Shown: in pieces, positions 1-5,613 of the stretch
Numbering within the stretch: the stretch's first letter is position 1
How the letters are laid out: every line of letters starts with the position of its first letter
Origin: GWF2-43-63 sp035390965
GTDB lineage: Bacteria; Bacteroidota; Bacteroidia; Bacteroidales; DTU049
NCBI GenBank assembly: GCA_035390965.1
Contig: DAOPKE010000062.1
Span: 1-15,553, forward strand
Length of the DNA: 15,553 nt
Direction: 5' to 3'
Made by a program: the position numbers and the translations under genes
The notes under the pieces: model-generated
Told to the model about the DNA's origin: nothing
The model's input: the letters and a program-made list of their open reading frames with translations, nothing else
The model's database searches: none

Positions 1-118
1 AAGTTAATCACTTTTTTCAACTTAACATGTGGTCCGAAATCTGGGGAGTATTATATAGAAATCGCCTGAAAATTACCAGAATTTACTCGGATTCACCTGA
101 AAATTACTCGATTTTTAC

Positions 119-149
119 TAAAAAATGATCCGGCGGAGGAAAATGCCGG
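119..149 (-). terminator. Possible rho-independent terminator of the 248-1933 gene
   Basis: Read on the minus strand, CCGGC (149-145), a 10-base loop and GCCGG (134-130) form a 5-bp GC stem, which can be extended by a G-T pair, followed after ATCA by six Ts. It lies about 100 bases beyond the stop of the minus-strand gene. Copy B of the repeat keeps the stem and the T tract, so the element may be a mobile terminator. The loop is larger than usual and a short ATCA separates stem from T run, so this is only moderately supported. Confidence 0.45.
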
Positions 150-190
150 GAAAAATAATGTTTTATATCGCATTTGTCAGGTTTGAGCTG
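121..190. repeat. Interspersed repeat copy A (70-bp core)
   Basis: Direct comparison with 3524-3593 gives 68 of 70 identical bases, with differences only at 129 and 140. Similarity continues more weakly upstream: both copies have a 'ttaa(c/t)cactttt' block some 110-120 bases before the core and 'atcgcctgaaaa' units in between. The core holds a CCGGC/GCCGG hairpin and a second possible short stem (GTCAG paired with CTGGC here, CTGAC in copy B). Both copies have the same orientation and lie in intergenic DNA. Confidence 0.85.
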
Positions 191-247
191 GCAAGATTGA
201 TATAACAAAAACTGATAAAAAATCTGATAACCCATATTCATTCCGGA

Positions 248-1933
248 TTACCAGCACGCCTGCCAGATAGATCCATCGTACACCATGAGTTTATGTGTTG
301 TTGCATTCATGTACATATCGCCTTCAGCGGGGCTGGCTGGAGCTATTGCTGTCGGCTGAAGTCTCATCACAGAATTTACATGCAGTGTCCGTGCCGGAGT
401 GCTGATTCCAATTCCAATATGGCCATTTTTTAAAACAACCATGGCATCGCTGAGATTTGATGGACCTGCGCCGTTTCCAATTACGAACAAACGGTCGGCA
501 GCATCCCATCCGGTTACATTGAGCGGTGAATAGCTTGTATTGTATCTTCCAAACACATGTTCATTGGCGGACAGAGCCGTTATTGAATACCCCATTGCCG
601 TGGAGTAACTTCCAGACGCGGTAGAATAATATCCCATTGCCGTGGATGCATTTCCAGACGCGGTAGAATAATACCCCAATGCCGTGGAGTAATTACCGTA
701 TGCACTTGTAACATAGCCCATTGTCATGGAATAATCACCGGACGACATTGACATAGCACCCATTGCAGTTGAACAATCACCGGACGACATTGTTAAACTA
801 CCCAGTGCAGTGGAGTAATCTCCGGAGGCGGTTACAGAATATCCAATTGCAGAAGAATTATAACCAGTCGCAGAGGAATTATTCCCTGTTGCAAAAGAAA
901 AATCACCGTATGCTACTGAAAAATATCCCATAGCTATAGAGCCAGATCCCTTTGCTTTTGTGGTGTAACCAGCTGCAAAGGAAAAATTTCCAATGCTGTC
1001 TTTATTCCAGATATCACCATTTACTTCGCCAACTCTGAATGCAGCTTTGTCGGGATACCACATCATGCGCGTACCAGAGCCGCTTGCAGGCGTATTGCCA
1101 CCTGAAGAACCCTTGAATGAACCAACAAATAACACATTGCCACCACCCGTACCATCGCCATAGGTATAAAGGAGAGCCGCAGTATCTGAACTCCCGATAC
1201 TTACTTTTCCTGTTCTGAAAATATTACCCGTTGAATCATTCGTTCCAGCCCAGGATGGATCGAGCTCTGCACCATAATCCGCCAGCGATGCAGGTTTGTT
1301 TGTTACATTATCCCAGTGCAGTAGCGACTGACCGCTTGTTTGCATCTGCGTTTTTGTGTAATAACCAGATGATGCTGCCATCCACAATGGATCGGTTTCG
1401 GAGTAACTTGTCAGGTATCCAGCTGCAGAATGATCGCCCCAAGCATAAGCATTATTCCAATTGAGAATATCACTGCCTGCGATGCTGCCAGAAGGCGAGG
1501 CGCCGAATACCGGATCCGTTTCTGTGATTCCCCCAACAACAGTGTCAGCTGATTTTGCATGCAATGCATACGGAACGCTCAGCAATTGGCTGGTGCCGGT
1601 AATGGTGTAGTTTGTACCACCTGCCAGATCTGTTTTTGTTTCAAGAAAATATGGACCCACCGACCAGTCAATGGTATTAAAACCTGGGCCGCCACCAAAT
1701 TCAATGCTTACCAGACCATTGTCATTGGTTGTTGGAGTTTGGGTTTCGGTATATACCACACTTCCTGATACAGAACCCTGACGGATATTTATCTCCATTC
1801 CAATTTGCGTATTCGTAACCAAAATATCAGTGCTGTTACGGATCACTGCCTGATAACTCATTTTGTCAGGGACTTGTGCAAAAAGTAATGTGACAGCCGA
1901 CATTACTACCAGAAATGCAAACAGTCTTTTCAT
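248..1933 (-). CDS. Secreted surface protein with YadA-head-like 14-residue repeats
   Basis: This 561-aa protein has a signal peptide (residues 1-20, ending FAQ), an N-terminal all-beta domain often seen in Bacteroidota surface proteins (MSYQAVIRN near 25-33, VPYALHAKSAD at 120-130), a linker with recurring 'ETDP' units (about 135-230), then ten consecutive 14-residue repeats at 315-454 of the form G-x-x-S-x-A-x-G-x-x-S-x-x-x. That pattern matches the trimeric YadA/Hep_Hag head, which folds as a left-handed beta-roll. The C-terminus (EGDMYMNATTHKLMVYDG, then IWQACW) resembles tail-fibre or adhesin tips. No YadA membrane anchor and no clear T9SS sorting domain is seen. The start lies only 2 bases after the stop of the T9SS gene at 1936, so the two are probably cotranscribed. 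Function as an adhesin or surface fibre is inference. Confidence 0.8.
   Translation of the reverse strand: MKRLFAFLVVMSAVTLLFAQVPDKMSYQAVIRNSTDILVTNTQIGMEINIRQGSVSGSVVYTETQTPTTNDNGLVSIEFGGGPGFNTIDWSVGPYFLETKTDLAGGTNYTITGTSQLLSVPYALHAKSADTVVGGITETDPVFGASPSGSIAGSDILNWNNAYAWGDHSAAGYLTSYSETDPLWMAASSGYYTKTQMQTSGQSLLHWDNVTNKPASLADYGAELDPSWAGTNDSTGNIFRTGKVSIGSSDTAALLYTYGDGTGGGNVLFVGSFKGSSGGNTPASGSGTRMMWYPDKAAFRVGEVNGDIWNKDSIGNFSFAAGYTTKAKGSGSIAMGYFSVAYGDFSFATGNNSSATGYNSSAIGYSVTASGDYSTALGSLTMSSGDCSTAMGAMSMSSGDYSMTMGYVTSAYGNYSTALGYYSTASGNASTAMGYYSTASGSYSTAMGYSITALSANEHVFGRYNTSYSPLNVTGWDAADRLFVIGNGAGPSNLSDAMVVLKNGHIGIGISTPARTLHVNSVMRLQPTAIAPASPAEGDMYMNATTHKLMVYDGSIWQACW
572..991 (-). repeat. Ten tandem 42-bp coding repeats (14-residue head motif)
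   Basis: Ten in-register 42-base units encode the 14-residue repeats at residues 315-454. The units nearest the 3' end of the gene (about 590-700 on the plus strand) are nearly identical at DNA level, for example 'cccattgccgtgga' recurring every 42 bases, while units further upstream are diverged. This gradient suggests recent expansion or homogenisation at the 3' end. Confidence 0.8.
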
Positions 1934-1935
1934 GA

Positions 1936-2421
1936 TTATTTGTTTTTAATAATTTTATACGTTTTTACCATTTGGTTGTCCTTCAATATTTTCAAAAAAT
2001 AGGTGCCAGAAACAAGTCCATTCATGTCAATCATGGTTGTGGCATCCGTCACTATCCGGCTGGCAACAAACTTTCCTGTTGCATCATACAACTGATAAAT
2101 CACTTCAGCAGCGTTATCGATTTCCAGCACCAAAAAATCCGTTGTTGGATTTGGATACACAGAGCAATAGAGGTGTTCAGAAAGTTGTTCATAACCATCA
2201 ACAACTTCCGAAATTTCATATGGCTGTTGAATTCCCTGTGCAACAGAGCCACTTGTCGATGAATTCGTTGAATAAACTATCTGACCAACCGTATAGCTTA
2301 CCGAACCGGCGGATCCAATTGCGTTACCACCTGATGCCGAAATCGATTCATGCATGTTTTGGGTGAAGCCCGTCATGAAAAACAAGGACATCACAACGGA
2401 AAAAAAACATCGTTTTACCAT
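1936..2421 (-). CDS. Small secreted T9SS type A sorting-domain protein
   Basis: The chosen start gives 161 aa. An in-frame ATG exists up to 2550, but it lies upstream of a good promoter element (2460-2467) and would bury the signal peptide, so the start at 2421 is preferred: MVKRC, then a hydrophobic stretch ending FTQN. The mature N-terminal part (SASGGNAIGSAGSVSYTVGQ, ending QQPYEI) resembles a common short Bacteroidota module. Residues 87-161 are a type A T9SS C-terminal domain: YPNPTTDFLVLEI, the YDATGK turn, SGTYFLKI, and a basic end KTYKIIKNK. It is expected to be exported by Sec, then carried over the outer membrane by T9SS and anchored or released. From memory, such proteins often sit directly before large 'MSYQAVIR' surface proteins, as here with a 2-base gap. 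Role unknown. Confidence 0.8.
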   Translation of the reverse strand: MVKRCFFSVVMSLFFMTGFTQNMHESISASGGNAIGSAGSVSYTVGQIVYSTNSSTSGSVAQGIQQPYEISEVVDGYEQLSEHLYCSVYPNPTTDFLVLEIDNAAEVIYQLYDATGKFVASRIVTDATTMIDMNGLVSGTYFLKILKDNQMVKTYKIIKNK

Positions 2422-2459
2422 GTGCAGACTATTGAATAAAAAAAAAGGAATAACGCCAA

Positions 2460-2467
2460 CAAATATA
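2460..2467 (-). promoter_or_regulatory. Bacteroidota-type -7 element TATATTTG
   Basis: The minus strand reads TATATTTG, a perfect match to the TAnnTTTG -7 consensus of the Bacteroidota housekeeping sigma factor. It ends 38 bases before the ATG at 2421. No clear TTTG -33 element is seen at the usual distance. It supports the short start for the 1936-2421 gene and probably drives both minus-strand genes. Confidence 0.55.
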
Positions 2468-2521
2468 TTATAATTATTAATTATAATCTGCATAAAAACT
2501 AATATAAGCTTATACGAAATT

Positions 2522-2573
2522 ATACCAAAGTGATTTATACATCGGTTCAATTATTTTTGGGAGACTCCGGAGG
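2522..2573 (+). repeat. 52-bp interspersed repeat, copy 1
   Basis: Identical to 15501-15552 at 51 of 52 positions (only 2540 differs) and to 2735-2783 at 40 of 49 aligned positions. It begins 'ataccaaagtgattt' and ends in the first part of a GGA-triloop palindrome (ACTCCGGAGG), but here the second arm of the hairpin is lost after 'agg' (sequence continues 'tttcatt'). It lies just upstream of the promoter of the minus-strand unit. Confidence 0.9.
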
Positions 2574-2640
2574 TTTCATTGAATAAACCATTCCGTACCT
2601 GACGGCACGGGCTGGCGTTCTTTTACGTGCTACCAATATT

Positions 2641-2657
2641 TTGTCCCTACGGGACAA
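2641..2657. repeat. TAC-triloop hairpin (TTGTCCC/GGGACAA)
   Basis: A perfect 7-bp stem TTGTCCC-GGGACAA with a TAC triloop, just after a longer-range pair GCACG (2605-2609) with CGTGC (2626-2630). The pairing and triloop resemble the GGA-triloop hairpins nearby, suggesting a related palindromic element. I recall similar 'gtccctacgggac' palindromes from Bacteroidota intergenic regions but cannot verify this here. Confidence 0.6.
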
Positions 2658-2734
2658 TTGCAGCTATGTGTGCTGTTTCCCTTGTGCTCCGAATTCCGGG
2701 AAAATCACGCCGATTTTGCAGATCTGAAATAACG

Positions 2735-2783
2735 CCAAAACAATTGATTCATCGGCGCAATTATTTTTGGACGACTCCGGAGG
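2735..2783 (+). repeat. 52-bp interspersed repeat, diverged copy 2
   Basis: Aligns without gaps to 2525-2573 with 9 differences in 49 bases. The best-conserved part is 'caattatttttgg' followed by the GACTCCGGAGG arm. Unlike copy 1, it continues into a complete hairpin (2773-2787). Confidence 0.75.
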
Positions 2784-2835
2784 AGTCACATATCTGTAGA
2801 TAAGATCAAACAAAGCTACGACTCCGGAGGAGTCG
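2773..2835. repeat. Pair of GGA-triloop hairpins, 47-bp period
   Basis: Two identical 15-base palindromes, GACTCC-GGA-GGAGTC, at 2773-2787 and 2820-2834 (the second extends to a 7-bp stem, 2819-2835), separated by 32 bases. Each is followed by 'rcatat'. This has the look of a REP/BIME-like palindromic intergenic element. No transposase gene is in the window. Confidence 0.75.
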
Positions 2836-3096
2836 CATATAAAATGCTTCGTCTTCTGATAATACACGTCAATATGCGCCCTCTCTGACATCAGCCAACA
2901 AAACGTTCAATGAAATTGCTACAATTGACTCTTTTATATTTTCATTTGGTATTACTTCTCCCGCTTTTTTTGGAGAAACGTCCGCCACATGCCTTTAGAC
3001 GCGGCGAAACGAAGTCGTCATTGCCGTGTTTTTATGCAGCCAAAGACAGGGCACATTAATTTCCCGGGGACAACGGAAAGCGTTTGTAAATGCTAA

Positions 3097-3246
3097 AAAA
3101 GAGGAAACATTGATGTCGTTTCGGTGTTATTTCTTTTTAGGCGCGAAGCGGTGTATCACAGCATGCACATGCACGATCCGCGCACCATCAGCAAGGAAGA
3201 AACCTGGTGGAGAATGAATAATGTGGAGAAATTCAAACGGCGCTGA
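3097..3246 (+). pseudogene. Possible C-terminal remnant of a lost gene
   Basis: Between an in-frame TAA at 3094 and a TGA at 3244 lies a frame of 49 codons. Its last 33 codons read like real protein (REAVYHSMHMHDPRTISKEE, then TWWRMNNVEKFKRR, with two tryptophans and a basic end). The nearest in-frame ATG is at 3163, giving only a 27-residue product. I do not recognise the family. It could be the decayed 3' end of a gene whose 5' part has been replaced by repeats, or a chance frame. Confidence 0.3.
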
Positions 3247-3522
3247 TCGTGTAATTCGCAGCAGAAAAATGAAGAGGCTGCGGAGGCAAACACCGGATCA
3301 CTTTTTATACCTGCCATCGTTAGGAAAAGAATTAACTTATTGCTAAATTGTGGTGATGAATTTCAGAATTCACATAGAATTATCCTACCTGAGGTTAACA
3401 CTATTTGGGATCTTAACCACTTTTCAGAACATAACGCCAAAAACCTTCCAAAATTCCCCCGTCATTTTTCGAAATCGACCGGAATCGCCTGAAAAACTCC
3501 CAAAATCACCTGGAAATAAACA

Positions 3523-3553
3523 AAAAAATGACCCGGCGGAGGTAAATGCCGGG
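3523..3553 (-). terminator. Terminator-like hairpin within repeat copy B
   Basis: On the minus strand CCCGGC, a 10-base loop and GCCGGG are followed by TCA and seven Ts. No gene on the minus strand obviously ends here, so the structure probably travels with the repeat rather than serving a local gene. Confidence 0.4.
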
Positions 3554-3593
3554 AAAAATAATGTTTTATATCGCATTTGTCAGGTTTGAGCTG
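3524..3593. repeat. Interspersed repeat copy B (70-bp core)
   Basis: 68 of 70 bases match 121-190. The hairpin here is a 6-bp CCCGGC/GCCGGG stem (3532-3553), one true pair longer than in copy A. A second short stem (GTCAG/CTGAC, 3580-3596 area) follows. Upstream similarity to the window start is patchy (about 3412-3520). Confidence 0.85.
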
Positions 3594-3793
3594 ACGTACC
3601 TGATACAAATAATGAACAAGGAATTCGCCGCGGTGGAATCGCGTATAAGCGGAGAGCCGAGATTGTTGCTTTGAAGGTTTTCCACGAGATCCCGGCACAG
3701 TGAGCAAAGCTGTGTCTCAATCAATGACCGGGAACTCAGTGGTAAAAAGATTTTGGTGTCTTTGTGTCCTGGTGGCAAAATCCTCTGCGCCTC

Positions 3794-3820
3794 TGGTCCG
3801 CCTTCGTCGGACTAAACTCC
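3794..3820 (+). repeat. 27-bp element shared, inverted, with 5449-5476
   Basis: The sequence starting TGGTCC and containing GCCTTCGTCGG, then 'taaa..tcc', matches the reverse complement of 5449-5476 with a 1-base gap and about three mismatches. Both lie in intergenic DNA. Confidence 0.6.
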
Positions 3821-3864
3821 CTCTGCGCGAAACTCATGTGTTTTCTCTGCTGAAAGCAGCTTAG

Positions 3865-3966
3865 CCTCAACCTCAACCTTAACCTCAACCTTAACCTCAA
3901 CCTTAACCTTATCCTCAGCCTTATCCTCATCCTCAGCCTTATCCTCATCCTAAACCCTATCCTCTG
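3865..3966 (+). repeat. Hexamer tandem tract CCTYAN, 17 units
   Basis: Seventeen consecutive 6-base units in perfect register. The first fourteen all fit CCTYAN, and the last three are degenerate (CCTAAA, CCCTAT, CCTCTG). There is higher-order structure: CCTCAA/CCTTAA alternates at 12 bases on the left, and an 18-base unit (CCTCAG CCTTAT CCTCAT) is repeated twice on the right. On the minus strand the tract gives an artificial Arg-Leu/Arg-Ile/Arg-Met open frame. Confidence 0.9.
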
Positions 3967-4091
3967 CAAATTCCCGCTCTCCATCCGTATTTTTTCAAAC
4001 ATAGCAGACAAATTTCCAATTTTCGTCTTTAACACCCCTACCCATTTACTGATATTCAACAGTTTTGGTGCAACCTTTCAGACCTTTGCCG

Positions 4092-4099
4092 TATCTTTG
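4092..4099 (+). promoter_or_regulatory. -7 element TATCTTTG of the CTD-HhH unit
   Basis: A perfect TAnnTTTG match, 16 bases before the ATG at 4116. A TTTG at 4064-4067 could act as the -33 element but is about 24 bases upstream, longer than usual. The implied leader is very short. Confidence 0.5.
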
Positions 4100-4115
4100 C
4101 ATTAAATTTACAGTG

Positions 4116-4505
4116 ATGAAAAAGTGGTTATTTGTATTGGTGCTGATGATTTCTTTCAACGGACTGAAAGCCGAAGGCGGCGACACGATATACGCAGGCG
4201 TGAATCTTTCTGAAGAATTTCTTTTATACATGCCCAATGCCTTTTCGCCCAATGGCGACGGCCACAACGATTATTTTTCGCCCGTTGGCGCAGGTATTAC
4301 GCTTGATTATTTTGAAATGCGAATATACAATCGTCGCGGAAAACTTGTATATTTGACCACCGATATCAACCAACCCTGGGACGGTGACATTACAGGAAAA
4401 CGTTACGATGAAACCTCTACAGAAGTTTTTGTTTATCACATTACTGTAAGAACATACAAGGGCATTGAACGGGATTATTACGGCCACGTTGTACGATTAC
4501 CTTAA
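4116..4505 (+). CDS. Minimal T9SS type B (CHU_C) sorting-domain protein
   Basis: 129 aa from the ATG at 4116. An in-frame ATG at 4065 would put 17 residues ahead of a clear signal peptide and lies upstream of the -7 element, so it is rejected. Residues 1-19 are the signal peptide (MKKWLFVLVLMISFNGLKAE region). Residues 20-37 are a short linker. Residues 38-129 are a complete gliding-motility-associated C-terminal domain: PNAFSPNGDGHNDYF, the MRIYNRRGKLVY core, WDGDITGKRYDE, and the final VYHITVRTYKG / GHVVRLP strands. Such domains normally sit at the end of large passengers (see 8318-11089). Here there is practically no passenger. It is expected in the periplasm, or outside via T9SS. It lies 3 bases before the HhH gene, so the two are almost certainly cotranscribed. 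Confidence 0.85.
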   Translation: MKKWLFVLVLMISFNGLKAEGGDTIYAGVNLSEEFLLYMPNAFSPNGDGHNDYFSPVGAGITLDYFEMRIYNRRGKLVYLTTDINQPWDGDITGKRYDETSTEVFVYHITVRTYKGIERDYYGHVVRLP

Positions 4506-4508
4506 TAC

Positions 4509-5429
4509 ATGAACCGATTCAAATTCTTAAAGGAATTTCTGAATTTATCCAAAACCGAAAAAGCCGGGATCTGGCTTCTGCTCACAATTCTTATAAGCAT
4601 TATTTTGCTTTCCGTTTTCCTCCACAGCACAAAAACGGAATTGGCTGATTCTGATTTTTCTGATTTTGAAAAACAGATACAAACATGGGAAAGCAGCATC
4701 AGTAGCGACAATCAGCAATACAGCAATGTATATAACGACCTTGATGCGCCGGCATATTCTGCAGCAAAATCAAAGCTAAATCCATTTCCATTCAATCCCA
4801 ACGAACTTGATGCAGAGGGCTGGAAACGGCTTGGCCTCACCGATAAGCAAACAAAGTCCATATTAAATTACCGGCAAAAAGGCGGTGAATTCCGCATCAA
4901 AAGCGATTTTTCGAAAATGTACACCATCAGCAAGGAAGAGTTTGCAGTACTTGAACCATTCATCGAACTACCTGAAAAACCGCAGCAAAGGCCCGATTAC
5001 AGCGCCTCGACCTATGAAAAAAAAGAAGTGATACGTGTTGAAATCAATTCGGCCGACACTGCTGCATTGAAAAAAGTAAGAGGCATCGGACCCGCTTTTG
5101 CATTGCGTATAGTTGGCTACAGAAGCCGGCTTCACGGATATATTTCGATAGATCAATTGAAGGAAGTGAAAGGAATCGACTCGCTGAAATTTGCCGAAAT
5201 TTCTCCGTACATGTTTGTAAACCCGTATCTGGTGCGGAAAATCAACATCAACACCGCAACCTTTGATGAATTGAAAAGTCATCCCTACATAGGATACAAC
5301 ATTGCGCTGTCGCTCATCAATTACCGCAAGCAGCACGGCGATTACAAGGTGCTCAGCGATATTAAAAAATCGGCGCTGGTCACCGAAGACATTTATAAAA
5401 AAATCAGCCCGTATCTGACGGCTCAGTGA
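4509..5429 (+). CDS. Membrane-anchored triple helix-hairpin-helix protein (ComEA-like)
   Basis: 306 aa. A short basic cytoplasmic start (NRFKFLKEF, then KTEK) precedes one transmembrane segment at about 19-38, so the rest should face the periplasm. A polar linker (40-90) leads to three HhH modules: about 91-155 (LNPFPFNPNEL, then LGLTDKQTKSILNYR), 178-238 (EINSADTAALKKVRGIGPAF) and 244-305 (INTATFDELKSHPYIGYN). The 'IN.A....L..+.GIG...A..I..YR' pattern is that of ComEA-type HhH_3 domains, which bind DNA without sequence specificity. ComEA itself usually has one such unit and pulls DNA into the periplasm during natural transformation. A DNA-binding role here is inference, and other Bacteroidota HhH proteins of this layout have no assigned function. 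The stop is followed by a bidirectional terminator. Confidence 0.8.
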   Translation: MNRFKFLKEFLNLSKTEKAGIWLLLTILISIILLSVFLHSTKTELADSDFSDFEKQIQTWESSISSDNQQYSNVYNDLDAPAYSAAKSKLNPFPFNPNELDAEGWKRLGLTDKQTKSILNYRQKGGEFRIKSDFSKMYTISKEEFAVLEPFIELPEKPQQRPDYSASTYEKKEVIRVEINSADTAALKKVRGIGPAFALRIVGYRSRLHGYISIDQLKEVKGIDSLKFAEISPYMFVNPYLVRKININTATFDELKSHPYIGYNIALSLINYRKQHGDYKVLSDIKKSALVTEDIYKKISPYLTAQ

Positions 5430-5448
5430 TTTAGACTTCGTTCGGCGT

Positions 5449-5476
5449 GGAATTTATCCCGACGAAGGCGGGACCA
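5449..5476 (-). repeat. Inverted copy of the 3794-3820 element
   Basis: Its reverse complement begins TGGTCCCGCCTTCGTCGG and matches 3794-3820 apart from one extra C and about three substitutions. Together with 5436-5445 it can form a bulged hairpin (CTTCGTTCGG with CCGACGAAG). Confidence 0.6.
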
Positions 5477-5548
5477 TGGAATGCAAGCCAGGTCCTTGTT
5501 CTTGTCCTCGATCTAAAATCAAAAATCACCGATCGATATTCTTAAATC

Positions 5549-5590
5549 AAAAAAAGGAGGCCCGTATCGATGCCTCCCTTTTGTTTTTTT
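5549..5590. terminator. Bidirectional terminator between HhH and biotin-carrier genes
   Basis: Seven As (5549-5555), GGAGGC (5556-5561), a 10-base loop, GCCTCC (5572-5577), then a T-rich run. It ends the plus-strand HhH transcript and, read on the minus strand (GGAGGC-loop-GCCTCC followed by seven Ts), the carboxylase transcript. Confidence 0.85.
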
Positions 5591-5613
5591 CCGTTAAAAA
5601 AGACGGAACGTTC

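Larger units (their letters stand above)
1..247. other. Intergenic region with repeat copy A
   Basis: No gene is visible here. The left part has short A/T-rich units built around 'cgcctgaaaatta' and 'cacctgaaaatta' (61-115), followed by the conserved block at 121-190 that recurs at 3524-3593. The minus-strand gene ending at 248 is transcribed into this region, so the hairpin at 130-149 may end its transcript. Confidence 0.7.
2422..4115. other. Long gene-poor region with multiple repeat families
   Basis: About 1.7 kb between the minus-strand unit (start 2421) and the plus-strand gene at 4116. Open frames here are short, overlap the repeats, lack signal peptides or recognisable domains, and are probably not genes. 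Contents in order: the promoter near 2460, a 52-bp repeat (2522), a TAC-triloop hairpin (2641), a diverged 52-bp repeat (2735), two GGA-triloop hairpins (2773, 2820), a possible gene remnant (3097-3246), repeat copy B (3524) with a terminator-like hairpin, a short element shared in inverted orientation with 5449 (3794), and a hexamer tract (3865-3966). I see nothing definite in 2840-3095 or 3600-3790. Confidence 0.75.

Noticed and set aside
2422..2550. N-terminal extension of the small T9SS protein to the ATG at 2550
   Set aside because: It crosses the TATATTTG promoter and the 52-bp repeat, and would hide a good signal peptide starting at 2421.
2773..2835. CRISPR-like repeat-spacer-repeat
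   Set aside because: Only two 15-base palindromic repeats with one 32-base spacer, no cas genes, and the same family occurs singly elsewhere.
2664..2891. Minus-strand 75-codon frame
   Set aside because: It is made almost entirely of the palindromic repeats; the only repeated peptide comes from the hairpins.
3026..3217. Plus-strand 63-codon frame
   Set aside because: The Cys- and Lys-rich translation has no domain or signal peptide, and it overlaps the more protein-like frame ending at 3246.
3865..3966. Bacterial telomere or replicon end
   Set aside because: The tract is internal with genes on both sides; only the hexamer look resembles telomeres.
3736..4059. Minus-strand 107-codon frame with long Arg-Leu runs
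   Set aside because: The frame is produced by the CCTYAN hexamer tract and its surroundings, with no start signal or domain.
4065..4115. Earlier ATG for the CHU_C mini-protein
   Set aside because: It overlaps the -7 element and puts 17 residues before a typical signal peptide.
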